Origin: Microbacterium hominis NBRC 15708
Lineage (GTDB): Bacteria; Actinomycetota; Actinomycetes; Actinomycetales; Microbacteriaceae
Assembly: GCF_001592125.1 (NCBI RefSeq)
Contig: NZ_BCWI01000015.1
Coordinates: 1 to 64,000 of the forward strand
Reading direction: 5' to 3'
Length of the DNA stretch: 64,000 bases
This document shows positions 1 to 8,026 of the stretch, piece after piece. The position numbers and the translations under genes were made by a program. The stretch's first letter is position 1. Each line of letters opens with the position of its first letter. Below the pieces are notes generated by a model, which was given only the letters and a program-made list of their open reading frames with translations, was not told the DNA's origin and ran no database searches.

Positions 1-1
1 C

Positions 2-580
2 ATCCAGGAGCCGCGGCCCGCACAGACCACCCGTTGGCACGTCGTGACGGGCGGTCCCAGCTCGGGCAAGACCACCACGGTCAACCTGCTGCGGGGCCGC
101 GGGTACACGACCACAATCGAGCACGCCCGCCACTACATCGACCTGCAACGGATCACCGGGCGCAGCACCGCGGAGGTGCGGGCACGGCAGAGCGAGTTCC
201 AGCGCGCCGTCGTCGACATGCAGATCGAGCAGGAACGCTCCCTCGACCCGCAACAGACCGTGTTCCTGGACCGTGCTCTGCCGGACTCGCTCGCCTACTA
301 CCGCTTCCTCGGCCTCGCCCCCGGCACCGCCCTGCTGGGCGCGCTGGCCGGCGCCCGGTACGCGACGGTGTTCCTGCTTGACCTGCTCCCGCTGGCGTCC
401 GACTACGCGCGCACCGAGGACCCCGCCGCGCAGCGGCGCATCCACGACCTGCTCGGGCTGGTGTACCAGGAGCTGGGCTTTCCCGTCGTCACCGTCCCCG
501 CACTCGCCCCCGACGCGCGCGTCGACTTCATCCTCGAACGAGCATCGGCCGGCACTCCAGCCGAGAGGGGCGTGAGCTGA
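2..580 (+). CDS. AAA-family ATP-binding protein, 5' end cut by window edge
   Basis: The reading frame is open to the left window edge and reads TRWHVVTGGPSSGKTT, so the P-loop (GGPSSGKT) sits close to the true N-terminus and the usual GTG at 44 is probably internal. A conserved Asp in LDRALPDSLAYY and a basic C-terminal half fit the small AAA_28-type nucleotide kinase/ATPase proteins that are widespread and of unknown substrate. The stop codon overlaps the ATG of the following UbiB-like gene by one base (TGATG), so the two are probably co-translated. The family assignment is by pattern only; the substrate is not known. Confidence 0.6.
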   Translation: MQEPRPAQTTRWHVVTGGPSSGKTTTVNLLRGRGYTTTIEHARHYIDLQRITGRSTAEVRARQSEFQRAVVDMQIEQERSLDPQQTVFLDRALPDSLAYYRFLGLAPGTALLGALAGARYATVFLLDLLPLASDYARTEDPAAQRRIHDLLGLVYQELGFPVVTVPALAPDARVDFILERASAGTPAERGVS

Positions 581-2235
581 TGGGCGCGGGGAGTAGCCGG
601 TACCGGCAGATCGGGGCCGTGCTGCGCCGGCACGGACTCGGCGTCCTGGCCGGCGTGCTGGGCCTGGGCGGCTTGGTGCCGTTCCACCGCGGCGCCCTCG
701 GACACGCCCGGCAGGAGGACCCCTACACGAACCCCGAGCATGTGCGGGTCGCGTTGGAGGAGCTCGGGCCGACGTTCGTGAAACTGGGCCAGATCCTCTC
801 CACCCGGCACGATCTGCTCCCCGCGGCATGGGTCGCCGAGTTCGCCAAACTGCAGGACGACGTCGCCGCGGCACCGTGGGAGGGCATTCGGGACGTGCTC
901 CGTGAAGAGCTCGGCGCCGACCCAGAGCACGTGTTCGCCCAGTTCGACCCGGTGCCGCTGGCGGCGGCGTCCATCGGGCAGGCGTACGCGGCAACTCTTC
1001 ACGACGGCACCGAGGTCGTCGTGAAGGTGCGCCGGCCCGGCGTGGTCGCGCAGGTGCATGAAGACCTGGACATTCTCCGCAACCTCGCCGACCGCGCCGA
1101 CCGGCGCTGGGATGCCATCCGGCAGTACGACCTGCCCGGGCTGGTGGAGGAGTTCTCCCGCACGCTGCGTGCCGAGCTGGACTACCTGCAGGAGGCCCGC
1201 AACGCCGAACGGTTCGCGCAGGAGTTCGCCCACGCGGCGCGGGTGCGGATTCCCCGCGTGCACGGGGAGACCACGACCTCGCGCGTGCTGACCCTGGAGC
1301 GGATGAGCGGGGTGCGGATCGACGACCTGGAGGGCCTGGACGCCGCCGGCATCGACCGGGTCGCACTCGCGCGGCTGGGTGCCGACATCGTGCTCACGAT
1401 GGTGTTCGACAACCGGTTCTTCCATGCCGACCCCCATCCCGGGAACATGTTCGTGCAGCCCGACGGCGCGCTCGCGCTGATCGACTTCGGGATGGTCGGG
1501 GAGCTCACCGAACAGACCACGGACGGCCTCGCCGGCATCGTGCTCGCCTTCACCCGCGACGACCCGGACACCCTCACCACCGCCCTGATAGAACTCTCCC
1601 GGACCGCCGACGTCGTCGACCGGGCAGGGCTGCGGCAGGCGATCACCGCGTTCACGGCCCGCTACCGGGGCCGTTCGCTGTCGGAGATCAGCCTCGCAAT
1701 CATGCTCCAGCAGCTGCTCGGCATCCTGCAGCAGCACCAGCTGCACCTTCCGCAGGAGACGGCGCTGCTGTTCAAAGTGCTGATGATGGCCGAAGGGACC
1801 GCGGCGCGGCTGGATCCGGACTTCCAGATGCTCGACGCCCTGCAGCCCTACGCTGAGCAGCTCACCCGCGCCCAGCTGTCCCTGCCGGCTCTGGCCCGGC
1901 GATGGGCGCGCGCGGGAGCCGACACCGGGGCACTGCTCACCGAGCTGCCCGCCACCCTGAGCCGGCTCCGGCATCTCCTCGAAGACGGCGGGTTCGAGGT
2001 GCACCTGCGCGCGACGGAGCTGGAACCTCTCGTCGGGCGCGCCGAACGCGTCGGCAACCGTGTCGTCGCGGGAATGATCGCCGCCGCGCTGATCAGCGGG
2101 ATCGGCACCCTCGTCGGCGGGAACACGAAATGGCGCTCCCGGGAAGGCGTCCTGATCGGCGCCGGGACCGGCACGATCGGCGCCCTCGGCAGCTATCTGC
2201 TGTGGACGCTGCGGCGCCGCCGACCCCGCCCCTGA
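580..2235 (+). CDS. ABC1/UbiB (AarF) family kinase-like protein
   Basis: 551 aa. It shows the family hallmarks in order: the KxGQ motif (KLGQ, residues 68-71) in FVKLGQILSTR, the Ala-rich nucleotide loop AAASIGQAYA near 130, the lysine in VVVKVRRPG, the catalytic HADPHPGN and the metal-binding DFGM. Two hydrophobic segments at the extreme C-terminus (about 490-545) are typical of the membrane-attached members. UbiB/COQ8 proteins are atypical kinases or ATPases linked to isoprenoid lipid or quinone metabolism. Here the gene sits in a metal-resistance island with an upstream ATPase and a broken GAPDH gene, so its role may be stress related. It starts inside the previous stop codon. Confidence 0.85.
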   Translation: MGAGSSRYRQIGAVLRRHGLGVLAGVLGLGGLVPFHRGALGHARQEDPYTNPEHVRVALEELGPTFVKLGQILSTRHDLLPAAWVAEFAKLQDDVAAAPWEGIRDVLREELGADPEHVFAQFDPVPLAAASIGQAYAATLHDGTEVVVKVRRPGVVAQVHEDLDILRNLADRADRRWDAIRQYDLPGLVEEFSRTLRAELDYLQEARNAERFAQEFAHAARVRIPRVHGETTTSRVLTLERMSGVRIDDLEGLDAAGIDRVALARLGADIVLTMVFDNRFFHADPHPGNMFVQPDGALALIDFGMVGELTEQTTDGLAGIVLAFTRDDPDTLTTALIELSRTADVVDRAGLRQAITAFTARYRGRSLSEISLAIMLQQLLGILQQHQLHLPQETALLFKVLMMAEGTAARLDPDFQMLDALQPYAEQLTRAQLSLPALARRWARAGADTGALLTELPATLSRLRHLLEDGGFEVHLRATELEPLVGRAERVGNRVVAGMIAAALISGIGTLVGGNTKWRSREGVLIGAGTGTIGALGSYLLWTLRRRRPRP

Positions 2236-2274
2236 CCCGCGCACGGCTCAAGAACACCACGAAAGGAGACGAAG

Positions 2275-2790
2275 ATGGACAGGATCAGAGTCGGCGTCAA
2301 CGGGTACGGAGTGATCGGCAAGAGGGTCGCCGACGCCGTCCACGCCCAACCCGACATGCACCTGGTGGGCGTCGCGGACATCGTCACCGACTGGCGAATA
2401 CAATCCGCCGTCCCGCGGCTGCCCGTATTCGCCGCCACCCCCGACGCGCACAGCGGCATGGTGGACACCGGCATCCGCCCCGAGGGAACCCTCGACGATC
2501 TCCTCGCGCAGAGCGACGTGATCGTCGATACGACCCCCAAGCACGTCGCCGCCGGAAACCTGCCCCGCTACCAGGCGGCGGGAGTAAAGGTGATCGTGCA
2601 GGGCGGGGAAGCGCACTCGACCACCGGGCACTCCTTCGTCGCCCAGGCCAACTACGCCACCGCGCTCGGCCGGGACCTGACCCGGGTGGTGTCCTGCAAC
2701 ACCACCAGCATCGTCCGGTCCTCGGCGCGCTCGAAAACGCCGGGCTGCTGCTGCGCGCCCGCGGGGTTACTGGTAGGGCCGAATGTCGCA
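2275..2790 (+). pseudogene. type II (archaeal-type) glyceraldehyde-3-phosphate dehydrogenase remnant
   Basis: A good ribosome-binding site (AAAGGAG) precedes ATG 2275. The N-terminus VGVNGYGVIGKRVADAV is a Rossmann motif of the archaeal-type GAPDH, and SCNTTS contains the catalytic cysteine. After SCNTTSIVR the family sequence continues one frame over (LGALENAGLLLRAR), so a single base is missing near 2718-2721. Homology stops by about 2770, directly before the regulator promoter. Full-length enzymes are about 340 aa, so more than half is lost. The in-frame stop is at 2833-2835, inside the operator of the next gene. This is a decayed passenger rather than an active enzyme. Confidence 0.7.
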
Positions 2791-2825
2791 GGGTGCACTA
2801 TTCATCCTGGGATTAGTTCAGTCAA

Positions 2826-2841
2826 CACTGTATGATCAGTG
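2826..2841 (+). promoter_or_regulatory. operator/-10 region of the cmtR-ATPase operon
   Basis: CACTG-TATGAT-CAGTG is a perfect 5-bp inverted repeat around a TATGAT hexamer that lies 6 nt before the ATG at 2843. The layout suggests a leaderless or near-leaderless promoter whose -10 is covered by the repressor, as is usual for SmtB/ArsR-family autoregulation. A clear -35 is not visible. Confidence 0.55.
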
Positions 2842-2842
2842 C

Positions 2843-3202
2843 ATGCTGACCATTGCTCCACGTCTCGACGTCATGAACCGGCTCGGCCGGGCCATGGCGG
2901 ACCCGACGCGCTCCCGGATACTGATGACCCTGCTCGACGGCCCCAGCTACCCGGCGGTGCTCTCGCGTGAGCTGGAGCTGACCCGCTCGAACGTCTCGAA
3001 CCACCTGACCTGCCTGCGCGACTGCGGCATCGTGGTCGCCGAGCCGGAAGGGCGGCAGACGCGCTACGAGATCGCGGACCCGCACCTCGCGGCGGCGCTG
3101 ACCGCGCTGGTGGACGTGACGCTCGCGGTGGACGAGCACGCGCCCTGCATGGACGCTTCGTGCACGGTGCCGGGCTGCTGCGGGACGGGAGCGGGCGCGT
3201 GA
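2843..3202 (+). CDS. cmtR: ArsR/SmtB-family metal-sensing repressor, CmtR type
   Basis: 119 aa from ATG 2843; upstream in-frame starts would translate the operator. The winged-helix core reads LGRAMADPTRSRILMTLLDG followed by the recognition helix LTRSNVSNHLTCLRDCG, which closely resembles the Cd/Pb sensor CmtR of mycobacteria. The Cys in the recognition-helix region (TCLRDC) and a Cys-rich tail (CMDASCTVPGCC) provide candidate metal ligands. CmtR binds its operator until Cd(II) or Pb(II) releases it. Its stop overlaps the GTG start of the metal ATPase (GTGA), so the pair forms one operon. Identity as a CmtR-like sensor is secure from the motif; the metal it senses is inferred. Confidence 0.85.
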   Translation: MLTIAPRLDVMNRLGRAMADPTRSRILMTLLDGPSYPAVLSRELELTRSNVSNHLTCLRDCGIVVAEPEGRQTRYEIADPHLAAALTALVDVTLAVDEHAPCMDASCTVPGCCGTGAGA

Positions 3203-5112
3203 GCGCGGCGTGCGGCTGCGAGCACGACGAGCCTGAGACCGCAGTCGGCGAAGAGGCCGAGGAGGCGGAGCGCCCCTGGTGGCGGGACCGCGGGATCATG
3301 GTCCCGGTCTTCTCCGGTGTGGCGTTCCTCACCGGTCTGGCGCTGGAGTGGTCCGGGATGGAGATCCCTGCGCTGGTGCTGTTCTGGATCGGCCTGCTGC
3401 TGGGCGCGTCGACGTTCACGCCGGGCGCGATCCGGAACCTCTTCAAGGGCAAGCTCGGCATCGGGCTGCTGATGACCATCAGCGCGGTCGGCGCGGTGAT
3501 CCTCGGCTACGTCGAGGAGGCCGCAGCGCTGGCATTCCTGTACTCGATCGCCGAGGCGCTGGAGGACAAGGCGATGGACCGTGCCCGCGGCGGGCTGCGG
3601 GCACTGCTCAAGCTCGTCCCGGAGACCGCCACCATCCGCCGCGACGGCGTCTCGGTCGAGGTCGCCGCGAAGGATCTGGCTGTCGGGCAGCTGATGTTGG
3701 TGCGGCCGGGTGAGCGGATCGCGACCGACGGCGTCGTCCGCACGGGACGTTCCAGCCTGGACACGTCCGCGATCACCGGGGAGTCGATCCCGGTCGAGGT
3801 CGAACCCGGCGATGCCGTCTCCGCCGGCGCAATCAACACCGCCGGGGCACTGGAGGTCGAAACGACCGCGGCAGGCACCGACAACTCACTGACCACGATC
3901 GTCGACCTCGTGGAGAAGGCTCAGGCGGAGAAGGGCGACCGCGCCCGCCTCGCCGACCGCATCGCCCGCCCTCTCGTCCCGGGCGTGCTGATCCTCGCCG
4001 CCCTGGTCGCGATCATCGGCTCGCTGCTCGGCGACCCGGAGCTGTGGATCACCCGCGCCCTGGTCGTGCTGGTCGCGGCATCGCCCTGCGCACTGGCGAT
4101 CTCCGTGCCGCTGACCGTGGTCGCGGCGATCGGCTCGGCGAGCAAGTTCGGCGTGATCATCAAGTCCGGTGCCGCGTTCGAGCGGTTCGGCGTGATCCGC
4201 CACGTCGCCGTCGACAAGACCGGCACCCTCACCCGCAACGAGCCCGCCGTCACCGCCGTCCTCACCGTGGACGGTGTGAGCGAGGCGGAGGCGCTGGCGT
4301 GGGCGGCCGCTCTGGAGCAGCACAGCACCCACCCCCTCGCCGCCGCGATCACCGCCGCAGCGCCGGATGCCCCTGCGGCGGAGGGCGTGACCGAGCAGGC
4401 CGGGCACGGCATCGAGGGCGAGCTCGCCGGCGCGCGGATCACCGTCGGCAGCCCGCGCTGGCTCGACGCCGGGACCCTCGGCGACCGGGTCGCGGGGCTG
4501 GAGGAGCAGGGCATGACAGTCGTGATCGTCCACCGCGGCGGCGTCCCGGTCGCCGCGATCGGCGTCCGCGACGAGCTGCGCCCCGAGGTCCCTGAAGTGG
4601 TCCGCACCCTCGCGACCCAGGGCATCGGGGTGACCATGCTCACCGGCGACAACGCCCGCACCGCCCGCGCCCTCGCTGCGCATGCAGGGATCGATGACGT
4701 CCGCGCCGAGCTGCGCCCCGAAGACAAGGCCGCCGCGATCGCAGAGCTCGGTGCGAAGGGGCCGGTCGCGATGATCGGCGACGGCATCAACGACGCCCCT
4801 GCGCTGGCCGCCGCGGACATCGGGATCGCGATGGGCGCGACGGGCTCCGACGCCGCGATCGAGTCGGCCGACGTGGCCTTCACCGGTCACGATCTGCGGC
4901 TTCTCCCGCGCGCGTTCGCCCATGCCCGTCGGGGGCGGCACATCATCAACCAGAACATCATCCTGTCGCTGCTGATCATCACCGCCCTGCTCCCGCTCGC
5001 CCTCTTTGGCGTCCTGGGGCTTGCGGCGGTGGTGCTGGTGCACGAGATCGCCGAGGTGATCGTGATCCTCAACGGCCTGCGCGCCGCGTCGACGCGGAAG
5101 GCAAGCACGTGA
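3199..5112 (+). CDS. P1B-type heavy-metal translocating ATPase with an SPC motif
   Basis: 637 aa from GTG 3199, overlapping the cmtR stop; an earlier in-frame ATG at 3160 lies inside cmtR. It has the full P-type core: TGES (193-196), DKTGT with phospho-Asp 339, STHPLA (the HP motif), MLTGDN and GDGINDAP. The intramembrane metal motif is SPC (295-297), not the CPC of classical Cd/Zn/Pb exporters, and the last membrane segment carries HEIAEVIVILN. SPC is typical of the P1B-4 (CtpD/CoaT) group, which handles Co, Fe or related ions. The short N-terminus has CGCEH but no full heavy-metal-associated domain. With cmtR it should form an inducible efflux unit; the ion cannot be fixed from sequence. 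Confidence 0.85.
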   Translation: MSAACGCEHDEPETAVGEEAEEAERPWWRDRGIMVPVFSGVAFLTGLALEWSGMEIPALVLFWIGLLLGASTFTPGAIRNLFKGKLGIGLLMTISAVGAVILGYVEEAAALAFLYSIAEALEDKAMDRARGGLRALLKLVPETATIRRDGVSVEVAAKDLAVGQLMLVRPGERIATDGVVRTGRSSLDTSAITGESIPVEVEPGDAVSAGAINTAGALEVETTAAGTDNSLTTIVDLVEKAQAEKGDRARLADRIARPLVPGVLILAALVAIIGSLLGDPELWITRALVVLVAASPCALAISVPLTVVAAIGSASKFGVIIKSGAAFERFGVIRHVAVDKTGTLTRNEPAVTAVLTVDGVSEAEALAWAAALEQHSTHPLAAAITAAAPDAPAAEGVTEQAGHGIEGELAGARITVGSPRWLDAGTLGDRVAGLEEQGMTVVIVHRGGVPVAAIGVRDELRPEVPEVVRTLATQGIGVTMLTGDNARTARALAAHAGIDDVRAELRPEDKAAAIAELGAKGPVAMIGDGINDAPALAAADIGIAMGATGSDAAIESADVAFTGHDLRLLPRAFAHARRGRHIINQNIILSLLIITALLPLALFGVLGLAAVVLVHEIAEVIVILNGLRAASTRKAST

Positions 5113-5266
5113 CCGCGCAGGACGTCGCCGCCGCGTGACGGCTTGATCCGGGACCATGCGGATGACCTTTAGATTTCACATCAGAGTTCGCGCGCGTTGA
5201 TCGGCGACTTGCCTGCTGGCTAGGGGCCTATCGGGCGGGCCGTATGCCGGGGTCTAATGGCCATGA

Positions 5267-5587
5267 TCATTTGGTTCCGGTTTCCCTTCGCCTCGGGTCT
5301 GTCTTCGTTATGGTCGGGCGAAGGGGCGGGCAGCAGTCGGGGTCGTTTTCGCGGCGGTGTCGCCTGGCACGCGCTGTCATCACGATGCTTGCAACCACCG
5401 CGAGGATCAGGAGTGCGGCACCGCCCGTGATCACCCACGGGTTGCGGAGGAGGGTGCCGATCCCTGTGATCGTGCCTCCGACGACGAGAAGTGGAAGGAG
5501 GGCGCAGCAGCCGACCACGAGCAGTGCGGCGACGGCTCCGAGGAGCAGGCCACGGCCGCCTCGCTGGTCGTCCTGGTTGGGAGGCAT
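5267..5587 (-). CDS. MerF-like small mercuric ion transporter
   Basis: 106 aa from ATG 5587 (GAGAGGACAG upstream); an earlier ATG would add an unlikely hydrophilic leader. Two membrane segments (about 14-38 and 53-72) are present. A vicinal Cys pair lies in the first (GCC, 27-28) and a second pair in the cytosolic tail (DCCPP, 85-86). That is the architecture of MerF, an 81-aa inner-membrane Hg(II) carrier that passes mercury to MerA. Overall similarity to proteobacterial MerF is low, so this is a call on topology and cysteine placement. It is the last gene of the merA-merB'-transporter unit. Confidence 0.65.
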   Translation of the reverse strand: MPPNQDDQRGGRGLLLGAVAALLVVGCCALLPLLVVGGTITGIGTLLRNPWVITGGAALLILAVVASIVMTARARRHRRENDPDCCPPLRPTITKTDPRRRETGTK

Positions 5588-5615
5588 TGGTGTTCTGTCC
5601 TCTCGTGGTGCCGTC

Positions 5616-5975
5616 TCAGCAGCAGGTCTCGGGACCGCAGCAGCTTCCAGACAGTTCGTCGGCACCGGTCCGGGGGCGCTCGAGCATCTCGGTGATCAGG
5701 GTGCTGCCAACCTCGAAGGCATCGGCGACCGTGAGGATTTGGGCCATCGGGTGTTCCGTGAGCCATCCGGCGGCGTCCTCGCGGGAAGCGAAGTAGTGGA
5801 CCTGGTTGCAGAACGAGGAGCGAATCGAGTGCATGGCCTCGGGGCTGACCAAGGACACCACCGCGGTCGCCGGTTCCACGCTAGTGACACCGGCGGTCGA
5901 GTCGACGGTGACGCGGATCGTGTCGCCGCTGGCCGGGGAGATCGATTCGACCCGGGCGGGCCGATCGAGGAGCGG
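5616..5975 (-). pseudogene. merB: merB (organomercurial lyase) 3' remnant
   Basis: The frame reads LLDRPARVESISPASGDTIRVTV and then SFCNQVHYFAS, the C-terminal half of MerB with the second catalytic Cys (Cys159 in the model enzyme). The N-terminal half with Cys96 and Asp99 is missing. The frame upstream runs into the end of merA in another register and offers no credible start. The coding end carries an extra Cys-rich tail (GSCCGPETCC). Without Cys96 and Asp99 the carbon-mercury bond cannot be cleaved, so organomercurial resistance should be lost. The fragment lies about 50 bp downstream of merA, consistent with an internal deletion. Confidence 0.8.
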
Positions 5976-6022
5976 GCGAGGCTCCAGTTTCTGATGGGGT
6001 GGATCCGCTGTCTGGCGCGCGG

Positions 6023-7447
6023 TCAGGCGCAGCAGGACAGCATCGACACATCGGTGGTGAAGGCCTTGGCTACGATCCGGATGCCTTCGGCCGTGGTCAG
6101 GTACGGGGCCCACGCGTCGGCGACCTCGGTGATGGTCTTGCCGAGGATGTGGACACCTGCGGCGGCGAGTTCGCCGGCGTCCTTGGCGACCGCGGTCAGG
6201 CCGAGGATCTCGCCGGTGTCCGCGTTGGCGACCATCTTGATGAACCCGCGGGTGTCCCGGTTCACCAGCGCGCGGGGCACGTACTCCAGTGGCAGGACAC
6301 GGCAGTCGCAGCGGATCCCGGCCGCGATGACCTCCTTCTCGGTCATCCCGACCGCGCCGACGGCAGGGCTCGTGAATGTGACCCGCGGCATCCGCGTGTA
6401 GTCGACCGACGTGCTGGCGTCAGTGAAGGCGTTCTCGGCGACCAACGTGCCGTGCCGGGCTGCGACGTAGACGAACTCGGGGTGCCCGGTGACATCCCCA
6501 GCCGCCCAGACGCGAGGGTTGGAGGACTGCAACTGGTCGGTGACCACGACCTCTCCGGCCGCGCCGGTCTTCACTTGCACGGTCTCGAGGTTGAGCCCGT
6601 CGGTGACCGGGGCGCGGCCGAGCGCGACGAGGATCTCGTCGGCACGGAACTCCTGCACGCCGCCCGAGACCTCGGCCGCGGCGACGATCTGGCCGGTGCC
6701 CGGGTCGCGGGTGACGCGGGTGGGGATGGCGCGGCGGACCACTCGGATGCCCTCGTCGGCGAAGATTTCCTGCAACGCCTTGGAGACTTCCGGCTCCTCC
6801 TTCGACGCCAGCCGGGACCTCACCAGCAGAGTCACCTTCGAGCCGAGCCGGGCGAACAACTGTGCCATCTCCAGCGCCACATAGCCCCCGCCGAGCACCA
6901 GCAGCGAGTCAGGCACCTCGGACAGCTCCATCGCCGACGTCGAGGTGAGAAAGTCGACGCCGTCCAGCCCCTCGATGGCAGGAGCCCACGGGCGGGAGCC
7001 TGTGGCGATGAGGTAGTGGGCGGCCTCGATGGTTTCGACGGTGCCGTCCGCGGCGGTGACCTCGAGGACCGACGCATCCGGCGTGCCGGCGAACGCCGCC
7101 TCGCCCTGGCGGACCGGCCAGCCGTAGGCTTCTGCCACGTCGATGTACTTCTCACTCCGCATCGCCTCGACCAGGTCCTGCTTGCCACCCACCAGCCCGT
7201 GCATGTCTACCGGGCCAGCGGTGGCGGCGATCCCCGGGAACCGGGAGCCCGCATCCGCGGCCACGTGGCGGGCCTCGGCGGCCGCGAGCAGCGCCTTGGA
7301 CGGAACGCACCCCGTGTTCACGCACGTGCCGCCCAACGTGCCGCGCTCGATCATCACCACCGACTTTCCCAGTGTGGTGGCGCGGATCGCCGCGGCGAAT
7401 GCCGCGCCACCCGACCCAATCACGGCCAGATCAAACCTCGATGGCAT
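6023..7447 (-). CDS. merA: mercuric reductase
   Basis: 474 aa flavoprotein from ATG 7447, preceded by GGGAGGAATAAGG. It has an FAD-binding IGSGGAAFAAA motif, redox-active CVNTGC (Cys42/Cys47), a NAD(P)H-binding VLGGGYVALEMAQ motif, and the C-terminal SCCA with the vicinal cysteines that deliver Hg(II) to the active site; these last residues separate MerA from lipoamide dehydrogenases. It lacks the N-terminal NmerA metallochaperone domain, as many actinobacterial MerA proteins do. It reduces Hg(II) to volatile Hg(0) with NADPH in the cytoplasm. It is transcribed away from merR and is first in the merA-merB'-merF-like unit. Confidence 0.95.
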   Translation of the reverse strand: MPSRFDLAVIGSGGAAFAAAIRATTLGKSVVMIERGTLGGTCVNTGCVPSKALLAAAEARHVAADAGSRFPGIAATAGPVDMHGLVGGKQDLVEAMRSEKYIDVAEAYGWPVRQGEAAFAGTPDASVLEVTAADGTVETIEAAHYLIATGSRPWAPAIEGLDGVDFLTSTSAMELSEVPDSLLVLGGGYVALEMAQLFARLGSKVTLLVRSRLASKEEPEVSKALQEIFADEGIRVVRRAIPTRVTRDPGTGQIVAAAEVSGGVQEFRADEILVALGRAPVTDGLNLETVQVKTGAAGEVVVTDQLQSSNPRVWAAGDVTGHPEFVYVAARHGTLVAENAFTDASTSVDYTRMPRVTFTSPAVGAVGMTEKEVIAAGIRCDCRVLPLEYVPRALVNRDTRGFIKMVANADTGEILGLTAVAKDAGELAAAGVHILGKTITEVADAWAPYLTTAEGIRIVAKAFTTDVSMLSCCA

Positions 7448-7493
7448 CCTTATTCCTCCCTGGACATCTTGGAACATCCCGCTGATACACTCA

Positions 7494-7524
7494 TCATGAA
7501 CCTTCCACCACAGGGGAAGGTCAA
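7494..7524 (-). promoter_or_regulatory. MerR-controlled merA promoter with over-long spacer
   Basis: On the minus strand TTGACC (7524-7519) is followed after 19 bp by TCATGA (7499-7494). The spacer contains a perfect dyad: ACCTTCC and GGAAGGT separated by 8 nt (7500-7521). A 19-bp spacer with a central dyad is the signature of promoters that MerR underwinds when it binds Hg(II). The same site probably also represses merR on the opposite strand. Confidence 0.8.
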
Positions 7525-7562
7525 GCACGAAATTTGCGACCAGCGAAAAGGGGGGGCGGGGA

Positions 7563-7952
7563 ATGCGGATCGGAGAGCTCGCCGACGCGGCCGGCACCAC
7601 GGCGAAGACGTTGCGGTTCTACGAGGACCAGGGGCTCCTGCCGCCGGCCGGGCGCACGCCCAGCGGCTACCGCAACTACACCGCCGAGACCATCGCCCGA
7701 ATCGACTTCATCCACCGCGGCCAAGCCGCTGGACTCACCCTCGCCCAGATCCAGCAGATCCTCCACATCCGCGACCACGGCCAAGCGCCCTGCAGCCACG
7801 TCCGCGACCTCCTCGACGCACGCCTCACCGATATCGACCAGCAGCTCAGGCAGCTCCACGACCTGCGCGACACCCTCGCCGGGCTCCGCGACCAGGCCGA
7901 GCACGTCGAGCCCGACACGTGCAGCTCGGATCAGGTCTGCCGCTATCTGTAG
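7563..7952 (+). CDS. merR: Hg(II)-responsive regulator MerR
   Basis: 129 aa. The N-terminal winged HTH (MRIGELADAAGTTAKTLRFYEDQGLL) is typical of the MerR family. Three cysteines at 77, 120 and 126 match the trigonal Hg(II) ligands of MerR (82, 117, 126 in Tn501), with the first at the start of the long dimerisation helix. It is divergent from merA and shares the promoter region. It should repress without mercury and activate merA with it. ATG 7563 follows a G-rich Shine-Dalgarno stretch. Confidence 0.92.
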   Translation: MRIGELADAAGTTAKTLRFYEDQGLLPPAGRTPSGYRNYTAETIARIDFIHRGQAAGLTLAQIQQILHIRDHGQAPCSHVRDLLDARLTDIDQQLRQLHDLRDTLAGLRDQAEHVEPDTCSSDQVCRYL

Positions 7953-8026
7953 CCAAGCCCGGGGGTCTGTCCGATAATTCAGGCAGTCCCACTGGAGGCG
8001 CAAGCGTAGCGGGAGGCCATTGGTGC

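Noticed and set aside
403..2244. Long antisense open frame opposite the UbiB-like gene (613 codons)
   Set aside because: It is the complement of a gene with clear family motifs; composition is that of a high-G+C shadow frame and no domain is visible.
3160..3198. Upstream ATG start for the metal ATPase
   Set aside because: It lies inside cmtR; the GTG at 3199 overlapping the cmtR stop is the usual coupling.
7960..8026. Transposon terminal repeat (GGGGGTCTGTCCGATAATTC) at the end of the mer module
   Set aside because: It looks like an element end, but no partner copy or target duplication was found in the window.
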